Below, one piece after another: positions 1 to 6,378 of a DNA stretch of 7,920 nucleotides (positions are counted from its first letter, which is position 1; each line of letters starts with the position of its first letter). A model generated the notes under the pieces. It was given only the letters and a program-made list of their open reading frames with translations, was not told where the DNA came from and did no database searches. The position numbers were made by a program, and so were the translations under genes. Origin of the DNA: an uncultured Elusimicrobium sp. (GTDB taxonomy: Bacteria > Elusimicrobiota > Elusimicrobia > Elusimicrobiales > Elusimicrobiaceae); NCBI GenBank assembly GCA_902767385.1, contig CACXHA010000077.1:1-7920 (forward strand), given 5' to 3'.

Positions 1-61
1 CTACTCTGTATTGCGGCTGGGCTTTTTTGCCAACCCGTTGTAATCTAATTACTACTGCCAT
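1..61 (-). CDS. rpsP: 30S ribosomal protein S16 (bS16), N-terminal fragment cut by the window edge
   Basis: Only the first 20 codons are present; the gene runs off the left end of the window. They read MAVVIRLQRVGKKAQPQYRV, which matches the start of bS16 (a beta-strand with IRL, then R-x-G-x-K...P-x-Y-R). S16 binds 16S rRNA in the 30S body and is needed for subunit assembly. The start is secure because a perfect Shine-Dalgarno AAGGAG (minus strand, 75-70) stands 8 nt before the ATG. The rpe stop codon lies about 40 nt upstream, so rpsP is probably the next gene of the fmt-PASTA-rpe transcript. A small hairpin (80-98) lies between them. In many bacteria rpsP is followed by a KH-domain gene, rimM, trmD and rplS; whether that holds here lies outside the window. 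Confidence 0.9.
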   Translation of the reverse strand, partial: MAVVIRLQRVGKKAQPQYRV

Positions 62-69
62 GTATGACT

Positions 70-75
70 CTCCTT
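70..75 (-). promoter_or_regulatory. Strong Shine-Dalgarno site of rpsP
   Basis: The minus strand reads AAGGAG here, a full match to the anti-Shine-Dalgarno core, with 8 nt to the ATG at 61. It fixes the rpsP start. It contrasts with the Shine-Dalgarno-free starts of rbfA, fmt and the flavoprotein gene in the same window. Confidence 0.85.
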
Positions 76-79
76 ATTT

Positions 80-98
80 GCTTTTACTGGGTAAAAGC
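80..98 (-). other. Perfect 8-bp hairpin between rpe and rpsP
   Basis: On the minus strand GCTTTTAC and GTAAAAGC pair perfectly around a 3-nt CCA loop. The hairpin begins 3 nt after the rpe stop codon and ends 4 nt before the rpsP Shine-Dalgarno. The bases that follow it on the minus strand (AAATAAGG) are not a T-tract, so it is not a classical terminator. It could be a processing or stabilising stem, a weak attenuator, or a translational element in the rpsP leader. The structure is seen in the sequence; its role is unknown. Confidence 0.5.
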
Positions 99-101
99 GG
101 T

Positions 102-800
102 TTAAATTTCCGGCGTCGCCTGTCCTATTTGCTTGAGGGCCAATGCAGGGTCCGCTGACGAAAAAATTGCATGTCCGGCTACTAACGCATCTGCTCCTGC
201 CGCTACAGCTAACCGAGCCGTTTGTGCGTTAATGCCGCCATCTACTTCCAGCCAAATGGGTTTGACAGAAGCGTTAATGATTTGACGTACTTGTTTAATT
301 TGTGCGGGGGAACTTTCTAAAAAAGCCTGTCCGCCAAAACCGGGGTACACACTCATTACCAGTATCAAATCAATGTATTGCGTTAGATTTTTAAGCACGT
401 CTGGGTTGGTGTCTGGTTTAATAGACACCCCTGTTTTTACACCCAGTTCTTTAATTGTTTTTAAAGTGGTTACCGTATCATCTTGCGATTCTACATGTAC
501 GGTCAGTAAATCGGCCCCCGCTTGGGCGAACGGCTCAATAAACTGCAAAGGGTTTGTTACCATCAAATGCACATCTAACGGCAAATCTGTATGACTTCTC
601 AAAGAGCGAACTAACGCGGGCCCGAAACTTAAATTCGGTACAAAATGCCCGTCCATAATATCCACATGCAACCAATCTGCCCCGGCACTTGCTACGCGGG
701 CCACTTCTTCACCCAGACGGCACAAGTCTGCAGACAGAATAGAGGGTGCAATAGATATTTTACCATTTACAGCAGGCATTTTGGAAGTATTTTTTTTCAT
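102..800 (-). CDS. rpe: Ribulose-phosphate 3-epimerase
   Basis: This enzyme interconverts D-ribulose 5-phosphate and D-xylulose 5-phosphate in the pentose phosphate pathway, in the cytoplasm. The 232-residue protein shows the whole TIM-barrel signature set. IAPSILSAD lies near residue 17. HVDIMDGHFVPN (45-56) holds metal ligand H45 and catalytic D47. DVHLMV holds H78. MSVYPGFGGQAF (149-160) is the phosphate-binding flexible loop. EVDGGIN (185-191) holds catalytic D187. GADALVAGHAIF (202-213) closes the phosphate site. The length is slightly above the usual 215-225 because of about 14 extra N-terminal residues. The ATG overlaps the stop of the PASTA gene as ATGA, which favours this start. An internal ATG at codon 8 is possible but has no Shine-Dalgarno. 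A run of eight A's follows the chosen ATG. The family assignment is certain. Confidence 0.96.
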   Translation of the reverse strand: MKKNTSKMPAVNGKISIAPSILSADLCRLGEEVARVASAGADWLHVDIMDGHFVPNLSFGPALVRSLRSHTDLPLDVHLMVTNPLQFIEPFAQAGADLLTVHVESQDDTVTTLKTIKELGVKTGVSIKPDTNPDVLKNLTQYIDLILVMSVYPGFGGQAFLESSPAQIKQVRQIINASVKPIWLEVDGGINAQTARLAVAAGADALVAGHAIFSSADPALALKQIGQATPEI

Positions 801-1795
801 TTTACTTCGCGCTCGCGCACCAAAATGTTATTTACAAACACGCGTACTACGCCTCTAGATGTAAACGGAATTTCCAAATCTATTTTAGAACCGGGCTGTT
901 TTGTTTCGTTTAAGGCCTCGGTTTCCCCAGTAACATCTTCCATAGTAACCCGTACGATACTGTCTTTTTTACCTTGCGGTAATTCATAATGCAAGTGATA
1001 AGATTTTTCATCTTCCGCGGTAGCGCGGCGGCTTACGGTTACTTCGATGTTGGAGCTGGGCGCTACTTGGGAATCCGCCGCGGGGCGTTGTTCGGCAATG
1101 ATCCCGTTGGGGAATGCAGAGAACGGGTCTTCTTTAATGATTAAATTTACATCTTGCTTACTGGCCCACAGGGTAGCTTGAGCCAGTTTCTTGCCTTTAA
1201 AATTAGGTACTAAAATAACACTAGCCGGTGGCATACCATTGGACGATACCAAAGCCACTGCGGTTCCTTTTTGAACCATACTGTCTGCGGCCGGATTTTG
1301 GGTGATGACGGAGCCTTTGGCAATCGTGAGAGAATAGGCATTTTCTACTTTGGTCACGTTAAGCCCGGCTTGGCGGATAGCCAACTGCGCTTCACGCAGT
1401 GTCTTACCAACGGTGTTAGGGACAAATACCATTTCGTCACCCTGGCTAATCCATACGCGAATAATACGCCCCTCCCGCACTTTGGAACCGGCGGAAGGAA
1501 TCTGCCGCAATACCGAACCCGGAGGAACATCTTCATCAAATTCCACACCGGCTTGTTTGGCGGCTAAATTTTGTTGGGCCAAAAGCCCCAAGGCCTGTGA
1601 GACGGGCTTTTTAGTTAAATCGGGCACGGTTACTTCTTTGCGAGTATGGATTAAAGCCCCTAATACCCAGTCCGCCGATACAATAATCAGCCCCGTAAAA
1701 AACAAACAAACCATTAACAGCACAAGCCATTTAAAACGGCTAGGTTTTTTGTTGGTACTTAAAAAATCTTCAAAACTGTCTTCGTTATTCGGCAT
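797..1795 (-). CDS. Membrane-anchored triple-PASTA protein without a kinase domain
   Basis: This 332-residue protein has a short charged cytoplasmic N-terminus (1-22), one transmembrane helix (about 23-47) and a long exported part. That part has three PASTA domains at about 55-118, 122-186 and 194-256, each opening with a V-P-N/D-hydrophobic pattern (VTVPDL, VFVPNT, ILVPNF) and containing the typical Q-x-P-x-A/P core (RQIPSAG, TQNPAAD, EQRPAAD). A final unassigned segment of about 75 residues (257-332) looks beta-rich and ends in RVFVNNILVRE. PASTA domains are known to bind peptidoglycan fragments or to act as spacers in Ser/Thr kinases and penicillin-binding proteins. No kinase, transglycosylase or transpeptidase motif is present, so the likely role is cell-wall binding; this is inference. 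The ATG overlaps the end of fmt by 11 nt, and the stop overlaps the rpe start as ATGA. The Shine-Dalgarno is poor, so translational coupling is likely. Confidence 0.88.
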   Translation of the reverse strand: MPNNEDSFEDFLSTNKKPSRFKWLVLLMVCLFFTGLIIVSADWVLGALIHTRKEVTVPDLTKKPVSQALGLLAQQNLAAKQAGVEFDEDVPPGSVLRQIPSAGSKVREGRIIRVWISQGDEMVFVPNTVGKTLREAQLAIRQAGLNVTKVENAYSLTIAKGSVITQNPAADSMVQKGTAVALVSSNGMPPASVILVPNFKGKKLAQATLWASKQDVNLIIKEDPFSAFPNGIIAEQRPAADSQVAPSSNIEVTVSRRATAEDEKSYHLHYELPQGKKDSIVRVTMEDVTGETEALNETKQPGSKIDLEIPFTSRGVVRVFVNNILVREREVK

Positions 1796-2744
1796 TTTTT
1801 ATAAAGGTCCGCTCATTTAGTTTTAGGTTGCGCCCATGGGCAAAATCAACCGCGGACATGGGTTTTTTACCGGCAGGCTGCACTTGTACTAGCCACACAC
1901 AACCCTCTTTACATTTTACTAAAATTCCGTTAGTGTGTTCAATAGAAAGTAAGGTGCCCGGTTGGGCATCAGCGGGTTGAACAGCCAACTGTGTACGCAA
2001 TACTTGTACCCACTCCAACTTGCCATTATGCAAAAAGGGAATTTTCGGCTTTGGTCCACAAGCCAGGCCGCGTACCCGGTTGTGCAGTTGCTCGGCAGTT
2101 AAATCTGTGGGGCATAGTAGAGCCTCCTCTTTTTGAAGCATGGGGGCTGTGGTCGGTTCTCCTACTTGCGGGGTTTGTACCATTTCTGCGTTTTGTAAAC
2201 GAGTTAGTACTTCTTTGAGGCCTTCTAATCCCAGTGGAATTAGTTTTTCAAAAAGTGTTTGAGCATTATCTTGCGGGTCAATGGCTATTTCTTTTTGCAA
2301 AAATAGCGGACCGTCGTCCATGCCGGGCCGAATCCAAAACACCGAAATTCCGGTTTTTGTATACCCTTGGATAAGAGCTTGTTGTACGGGGGCTGCGCCG
2401 CGTAATTTGGGCAGTAGTGAAAAATGCACATTTAAAATACCCAGTTTGGGTAGTGCCAAAAAATCCGGGCGGAAAATTTTTCCGTATGCTACGGCAATTC
2501 CCAAATCAAACGGGGTAGCGGCAATTTTGTCAAAATCATCTTTTAATTTTTCGGTCGATAATATGGGGATGCCCAGTTCTAACGCCCGTGTTTTAACAGG
2601 GCAAGGGGAAATTTCCATGCCGCGTCCGCGGGGTTTGTCGGCTTGCGTAACGGCCAGTTGCAAATCCGTCATCGTGCGGACTAATTCTAAATAAGGTACG
2701 GACAGTTGCGGAGTTCCAAAGAAAATTGTTTTAAGTGTAGTCAT
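1785..2744 (-). CDS. fmt: Methionyl-tRNA formyltransferase
   Basis: Fmt transfers a formyl group from 10-formyl-tetrahydrofolate to Met-tRNA(fMet) to make initiator tRNA. The 319-residue length is typical. The N-terminus TIFFGTPQLSVPYLE is the family opening. DKPRGRG (36-42) followed by PCPVK is the conserved loop region. The catalytic set is N105, H107 and D143, within NVHFSLLPKLRGAAP (105-119, the SLLP-x-x-RG signature) and GMDDGPLF. The C-terminal OB-fold, tRNA-binding part (about 205-315) ends in VDFAHGRNLKLNE. The ATG at 2744 has no Shine-Dalgarno. It is preceded by TGATAGAAT with 7 nt between the -10 hexamer and the ATG, suggesting a leaderless transcript. A terminator for the previous gene lies just upstream, so fmt probably heads the fmt-PASTA-rpe(-rpsP) operon. 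The def gene that often precedes fmt is not adjacent here. Confidence 0.95.
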   Translation of the reverse strand: MTTLKTIFFGTPQLSVPYLELVRTMTDLQLAVTQADKPRGRGMEISPCPVKTRALELGIPILSTEKLKDDFDKIAATPFDLGIAVAYGKIFRPDFLALPKLGILNVHFSLLPKLRGAAPVQQALIQGYTKTGISVFWIRPGMDDGPLFLQKEIAIDPQDNAQTLFEKLIPLGLEGLKEVLTRLQNAEMVQTPQVGEPTTAPMLQKEEALLCPTDLTAEQLHNRVRGLACGPKPKIPFLHNGKLEWVQVLRTQLAVQPADAQPGTLLSIEHTNGILVKCKEGCVWLVQVQPAGKKPMSAVDFAHGRNLKLNERTFIKNAE

Positions 2745-2751
2745 ACTTACT

Positions 2752-2760
2752 ATTCTATCA
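2752..2760 (-). promoter_or_regulatory. Putative extended -10 promoter of fmt
   Basis: The minus strand reads TGATAGAAT, an extended -10 (TG-N-TANNNT) with 5 of 6 matches to TATAAT. No good -35 is seen; the best is TTTAGG at a 16-bp spacer. Seven nt separate the hexamer from the fmt ATG, so transcription would be expected to start at or next to the A of the ATG. This is inferred from the sequence only. Confidence 0.5.
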
Positions 2761-2776
2761 AAAATGCAAATATCCT

Positions 2777-2805
2777 AAAACACACCCCGCTTTTACGCGG
2801 GGTGT
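2777..2805 (-). terminator. Rho-independent terminator after the MORN-repeat gene
   Basis: On the minus strand ACACCCCGC and GCGGGGTGT form a perfect, GC-rich 9-bp stem (2805-2797 with 2790-2782) around the loop GTAAAA. G-TTTT follows, then a partly T-rich stretch. The stem starts 9 nt after the stop codon of the MORN gene and ends 37 nt before fmt, so it separates the two transcripts. The T-tract is short, so some read-through into fmt is possible. Confidence 0.7.
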
Positions 2806-2814
2806 AGGAAGGTG

Positions 2815-3492
2815 TTATTCGTGGTGGGTTTTTTTGAGGGTTAATACGCCGTCTTCAAAAAACCACTCTTCAATCAGTTTGCCTTGCTCGTTAAATTTTT
2901 TGGTTACCCCATGGGGTTTGCCGTCTTTGTGGGGGGAAATAAGGGCAATGTTCCCGTTGGGATGATAGATAATTTTGTCCCCTACAATTTTATCGTTTTT
3001 ATAGTTGCATTCGCTGCGTAAATTTCCTTCGGGAGTGTAAATTTTACTTTCGCCGTTTAGGTACCCTTTGCGAAATTCGGACACTTCCAAAAATTTGCCG
3101 TCAGGGTAATATTTGATTTGTTTGCCGTCTTGTACGTCTAACGTGTAATGAAATTCTTTATAGAGTTTGCCGGTTGGGTGGTAGACTTTTACATCGCCGT
3201 CCAAAACGCCTTTTTTATAGTTTTTTTCAATATTAATTTTTCCGTTATCAAAATAAATGCGGCACACGCCGTCGCGTTGACCATCTTTCACTTCGCACTC
3301 AAAATACAATTTACCGTTTTCAAAAAATTCTTTTACGGTTCCGTCTGGCAGTTTTCCGGCAGATTGTTTAATATCTAAATTTTGGTCTAATTCCTCTTTA
3401 TATACTTCTTTGCCGTCTACAAAATAGGTGCGTGTAAAACCTATGTTTAAAGGATCGTTGGTACTGGCGGTCTTGCGGACAATTTCTGACAT
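2815..3492 (-). CDS. MORN-type repeat protein (YwqK-like), seven 24-residue repeats
   Basis: After a 49-residue N-terminal part, this 225-residue protein is seven tandem repeats of exactly 24 residues (50-73, 74-97, 98-121, 122-145, 146-169, 170-193, 194-217) and an 8-residue charged tail. The consensus is roughly x-G-x-x-K-x-Y-x-x-x-G-K-L-x-x-E, then eight residues ending near D/K-G-x-x, as in the MORN_2 or 'YwqK antitoxin' family. No signal peptide or membrane helix is seen, so it is probably cytoplasmic. Family members are beta-hairpin ladders thought to mediate binding; the antitoxin label in databases is not evidence of function, and no toxin gene is adjacent. The start is firm: AAGGAG lies 8 nt before the ATG, inside the end of the upstream flavoprotein gene, whose stop is only 2 nt away. 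The two genes are therefore co-transcribed and probably translationally coupled. A terminator follows. Function is not known. Confidence 0.85.
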   Translation of the reverse strand: MSEIVRKTASTNDPLNIGFTRTYFVDGKEVYKEELDQNLDIKQSAGKLPDGTVKEFFENGKLYFECEVKDGQRDGVCRIYFDNGKINIEKNYKKGVLDGDVKVYHPTGKLYKEFHYTLDVQDGKQIKYYPDGKFLEVSEFRKGYLNGESKIYTPEGNLRSECNYKNDKIVGDKIIYHPNGNIALISPHKDGKPHGVTKKFNEQGKLIEEWFFEDGVLTLKKTHHE

Positions 3493-3494
3493 AG

Positions 3495-4706
3495 TTACTT
3501 CTCCTTAAGTGCTTGAGCGGCGGCAAAAGCAGAGGCCCAAGCAAAATGTAAATTGTATCCGCCGCTTTTGCCATCTACATCTAATAATTCTCCGGTTAAA
3601 TACAACCCAGGGCAAATGCGGGATTCAAAAGTATTATAGTTTATTTCGCTGGTTTTTACACCCCCGGTGACGGCCATGGCTTCTTGCCACGGGCGTAAAG
3701 CTGTAACCGTAGCCGGCCAGGCACAGAGGGTTTCAAATAAAGCGGTAGCGGATTGTTCCGCCATAGGTGTATTTTTTTTAACTCCGCGGAAATCTAGCAG
3801 TAAATTAATGATATTTTCTTGTAGGAGTCCAGCAAAAAAATCTTTGGGTTTACGAAAGCCAAACTGTTTCAGGCGTTCCTGCCAAAAAACGGTCTGGTTT
3901 TGTAAATGAGGTAAAAAATTAATAGTAATGGAAACAGGGCCGTTTGTTAGTGCCCGCGAAACGGCGGAGCTAATGTTTAGTGCCGCAGGACCATTAACGC
4001 CGTAATTGGTAAAAATGAGTTCCCCTTCCGCTTGGGCTTGCGGATTAGACGTAACGGTAGTGCGTACCTGACATTTTACGCCGGATAAACGGGTAAATGC
4101 GCGTTCTTTCAAACATAATCCGCTTAGTGCCGGTAACGGTTGCACCAGATGGTGCCCGACAGATTGGGCCAGTTCATAGCCGCGGGTTGTTCCGGTCACT
4201 TGCGGATAAGCACATGAGCCGCAAGCTAAAACTACCTTGCGTGTGTGCCACACATCTTTTTCTTTGGAAGTTAAAATAAATTGTGCGGCGGCTGCCTTGA
4301 TTTGAGTGATTTCTACGTTACATTTAATCTCAACTTCTTCTTCTTTAAGGGCTAATTTCAGCGTTTCTACAATGGCGCTGGATTTACCGGTGGCGGGGAA
4401 AATACGTCCTTGTGCTTCTTCGGTTAAAAGAACTCCTAAATCTTTAAAATAACGTAGGCAATCTTCAAAAGAAAAATGTTTTAAAGCGGTTTCAATCAAG
4501 GCTGGATCTGCATGGTAACTGGCGGGAGAAACATAACGGTTGGTTAGATTGCAGCGCCCGTTACCGCTTACTAATACTTTGCGTCCGGGTTGTTGGCTTT
4601 TTTCTAACACCAGTGTATGCAAGCCGGCGCGGGCACATTCCAAAGCACACAACAGGCCGCTTGCCCCGGCCCCCACTATAATTACATCATACATTTCACA
4701 GTCCAT
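3495..4706 (-). CDS. NAD(P)/FAD-dependent oxidoreductase, HI0933/BaiN (YhiN) family
   Basis: This 403-residue flavoprotein opens with a Rossmann FAD-binding motif, DVIIVGAGASGLLCALE (GAGASG at 12-17), with E35 ending strand 2 for ribose binding. Family signatures follow: PGRKVLVSGNGRCNLTN (40-56), GRIFPATGKS near 100, a GELIFTNYGVNGPAALNIS-type block in the middle, and the C-terminal FAD block TGGVKTSEIN...GLYLTGELLDVDGKSGGYNL (347-386). Members are widespread and poorly characterised. BaiN was named for bile-acid metabolism in a gut clostridium, but a bile-acid role cannot be assumed from the family alone. The start at 4706 has no Shine-Dalgarno, and an extended -10 ends 6 nt before it. An ATG four codons later is an alternative start. 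Its stop lies 2 nt before the MORN gene. It follows ribF, a flavin-synthesis gene, by 65 bp. Confidence 0.88.
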   Translation of the reverse strand: MDCEMYDVIIVGAGASGLLCALECARAGLHTLVLEKSQQPGRKVLVSGNGRCNLTNRYVSPASYHADPALIETALKHFSFEDCLRYFKDLGVLLTEEAQGRIFPATGKSSAIVETLKLALKEEEVEIKCNVEITQIKAAAAQFILTSKEKDVWHTRKVVLACGSCAYPQVTGTTRGYELAQSVGHHLVQPLPALSGLCLKERAFTRLSGVKCQVRTTVTSNPQAQAEGELIFTNYGVNGPAALNISSAVSRALTNGPVSITINFLPHLQNQTVFWQERLKQFGFRKPKDFFAGLLQENIINLLLDFRGVKKNTPMAEQSATALFETLCAWPATVTALRPWQEAMAVTGGVKTSEINYNTFESRICPGLYLTGELLDVDGKSGGYNLHFAWASAFAAAQALKEK

Positions 4707-4712
4707 AGTTAT

Positions 4713-4721
4713 AGTGTAGCA
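4713..4721 (-). promoter_or_regulatory. Putative extended -10 promoter of the flavoprotein gene
   Basis: The minus strand reads TGCTACACT (TG-N-TANNNT), 6 nt before the ATG at 4706, with no recognisable -35 and no Shine-Dalgarno. The predicted start of transcription falls at or next to the start codon. The match to TATAAT is moderate (4 of 6), so this is the weakest of the three promoters of this type in the window. Confidence 0.4.
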
Positions 4722-4771
4722 TATTTAAGAAATTTGCCGGGAATGGTTTTAGATATTAAAAATAGGAATTT

Positions 4772-5671
4772 TTACAGGTTGGGCCACGCGGTATTTTGTA
4801 ACAAAAAGCGGGCCTGTTGTTTGTCTTTGGCCAGTTGTGTTTTGAGAGCTTCCAAACTGTCGAACTTAGTTTCATCACGCAACTTTTGAAGGAACCAAAC
4901 GGTAATTTTACGCCCGTAAATACTTTGTTTAAAATCAAAAATATGTACTTCTACCAACGGTAAAAGAGAGTCTAACGTGTTTATGGTGGGGCGGAACCCA
5001 ATGTTGCAAAATCCGTCGTAGATTTTAGTGCCTACCCGCACCTTTACCGCAAAAACACCTAGCGGTAAAATTTTATAAATACCGGTGTCTAAATTAGCGG
5101 TAGGGTAACCCAGTTTGCGGCCCAGTTTGTAACCGGGGATTACGGTACCGGTTAATTCGTAGGGCCGGCCCAACAGCGCATTGGCACGCGGGATATTGCC
5201 CTGTGCTAAAATTTTGCGGATTAAAGAGGAAGAAATCTTTTCAAATTCCTCTTTGTAAAAAGGGGCTACCTCAAACGGAATATTTTTTTGAGCGCACACT
5301 TCACGTAAAAATACGGCCGATCCTTCGCGGTTTTTGCCAAAGGCGAAATCTGCCCCAATCAGTAGCCCTGCACACGAGAAATGGCTTACCAGACGGTTAA
5401 AAAATTGTTGGGGGGATAATGAGCGCACTTTCATAAAGTCTAATGCTTGGGCGCGTAACCCCATTTTTTTAAAAAGTTTCTTTTTTTCTTCCGGCCCTGT
5501 AAGTACGCTCATTTCCGGGCGGGGGCTTAACAACGTTTTGGGGGGGAGCGGAAAGTATAATACCAACGGTTTTAATTGGTGGCGTACGGCGCGCGTTTCC
5601 AACAGATTAAATAAATGTTGGTGCCCCAAATGAATCCCGTCGAAAGTGCCGATTGTGATTAAATTTTTCAT
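4772..5671 (-). CDS. ribF: Bifunctional riboflavin kinase / FAD synthetase
   Basis: RibF phosphorylates riboflavin to FMN and then adenylylates FMN to FAD. With the start at 5671 the protein has 299 residues, normal for the family (about 300-315). The N-terminal FAD synthetase domain has the nucleotidyltransferase motif GTFDGIHLGHQ (8-18), GADFAFGKNREG (about 106-117) and ISSSLIR (about 146-152). The C-terminal riboflavin kinase domain has GRPYELTGTVIPGYKLGRKLGYPTANL-type sequence, with the PTAN motif at about 190-193, then GVFAV, and VEVHIFDF with the likely catalytic Glu near 241. The reading frame is open for 13 codons further upstream, but that stretch lies over the end of truB. The ATG at 5671 overlaps the truB stop as ATGA, has AGGTG upstream, and starts the conserved sequence directly. 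No FMN riboswitch is visible. Confidence 0.95.
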   Translation of the reverse strand: MKNLITIGTFDGIHLGHQHLFNLLETRAVRHQLKPLVLYFPLPPKTLLSPRPEMSVLTGPEEKKKLFKKMGLRAQALDFMKVRSLSPQQFFNRLVSHFSCAGLLIGADFAFGKNREGSAVFLREVCAQKNIPFEVAPFYKEEFEKISSSLIRKILAQGNIPRANALLGRPYELTGTVIPGYKLGRKLGYPTANLDTGIYKILPLGVFAVKVRVGTKIYDGFCNIGFRPTINTLDSLLPLVEVHIFDFKQSIYGRKITVWFLQKLRDETKFDSLEALKTQLAKDKQQARFLLQNTAWPNL

Positions 5672-6378
5672 AAAGTTTGCACCTGTTGGTATAAAGCGTC
5701 CGTTTCGCAAGATTTGAGTAAATTTCCGTCAAAAGCTTGGGTTACTAAATAGGGCCCGATAGCAACGCGGCGCAGTTGAGCTAAGTGGCCCACCGTACCT
5801 AATTCTTTGGCTAACATATGGCCTAAAGCGCGTACGTAGGTGCCGCAAGATCCCGTTAGTGTAAACGAAATTTCGGTGGGGCCGCGTTGGATAACGTCAT
5901 TCCACGCGACAGTTACTTCACTAAAGCGGGGCTGCAATTCAATCCCTTTGCGGGCCAAATCATACATCTTTTTACCTTTAATTTTTTTTGCACTAAAGGG
6001 GGGAATTTGTTGCAAAATTTTACCGGATAATTTTTGAACGGCTGCTTGTAATTGCGGGGCGGAAATAGAAGGAACGTTAGCGGAACTTACGTGATTACCG
6101 TAGCGGTCCCAGGTGTCGGTTTCTTCGCCCAATTTGAGTACGGCCTGATAGGTTTTGGAAAGCTGTAAAAAATGGGTTTGTTGTTTGGTAGCTTCGCGCC
6201 CAATGAGCAGGATTAGTAACCCCGTAGCCATGGGGTCTAGTGTGCCGCTATGCCCGATGGTTTTGGTGTGTAAAATACGCCGGGCAATCGCAATGATATC
6301 GTGCGAAGAAAAGTCCGCCGGTTTGTCTATTAACAAAAATCCGCTTTTTTGCGGTTTAGGCAAGTTTTTTAACGACAT
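5668..6378 (-). CDS. truB: tRNA pseudouridine(55) synthase, short form
   Basis: TruB isomerises U55 in the T-loop of tRNAs to pseudouridine. The 236-residue protein has all catalytic-domain motifs: GFLLIDKP (13-20), GHSGTLDPMATGLL (42-55) with catalytic D48, KTYQAVLKLGEETDTWD (75-91) with Y77, PPFSAKKIKGKKMYDLARKG (126-145) and GTYVRALGHMLAKELG (179-194), ending shortly after the RRVAIGPY strand. Classical TruB proteins are about 290-315 residues and carry a C-terminal PUA-like domain, which is absent here. The stop overlaps the ribF start as ATGA, so the short end looks genuine rather than frameshifted. The ATG lies 23 nt inside the end of nrnA, with no clear Shine-Dalgarno. An in-frame TTG five codons later is a weaker alternative. 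Confidence 0.95.
   Translation of the reverse strand: MSLKNLPKPQKSGFLLIDKPADFSSHDIIAIARRILHTKTIGHSGTLDPMATGLLILLIGREATKQQTHFLQLSKTYQAVLKLGEETDTWDRYGNHVSSANVPSISAPQLQAAVQKLSGKILQQIPPFSAKKIKGKKMYDLARKGIELQPRFSEVTVAWNDVIQRGPTEISFTLTGSCGTYVRALGHMLAKELGTVGHLAQLRRVAIGPYLVTQAFDGNLLKSCETDALYQQVQTL

Noticed and set aside
1350..1820. Plus-strand open frame of 156 codons opposite the PASTA gene
   Set aside because: It is antisense to a gene with three clear PASTA domains, shows no recognisable domain and has no ribosome site; it is a shadow frame.
2815..3492. Toxin-antitoxin system suggested by the YwqK-like repeat protein
   Set aside because: No small toxin-like gene is adjacent; the neighbours are a flavoprotein and fmt. 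The antitoxin label is a database name, not evidence of function.
4707..4771. Possible FMN riboswitch or small gene between ribF and the flavoprotein gene
   Set aside because: The gap is only 65 bp, AT-rich and lacks conserved FMN-aptamer elements; no credible frame with a start is present.
5672..5710. N-terminal extension of ribF by 13 codons
   Set aside because: The extension lies over the truB coding end, and the ATGA junction with a conserved MKNLITIGTFDG start at 5671 explains the gene better.
6341..6354. CCGC-TTTTTT-GCGG inverted repeat after the nrnA stop, inside truB
   Set aside because: The stem is only 4 bp and lies in the truB coding sequence; it is too weak to call a terminator.
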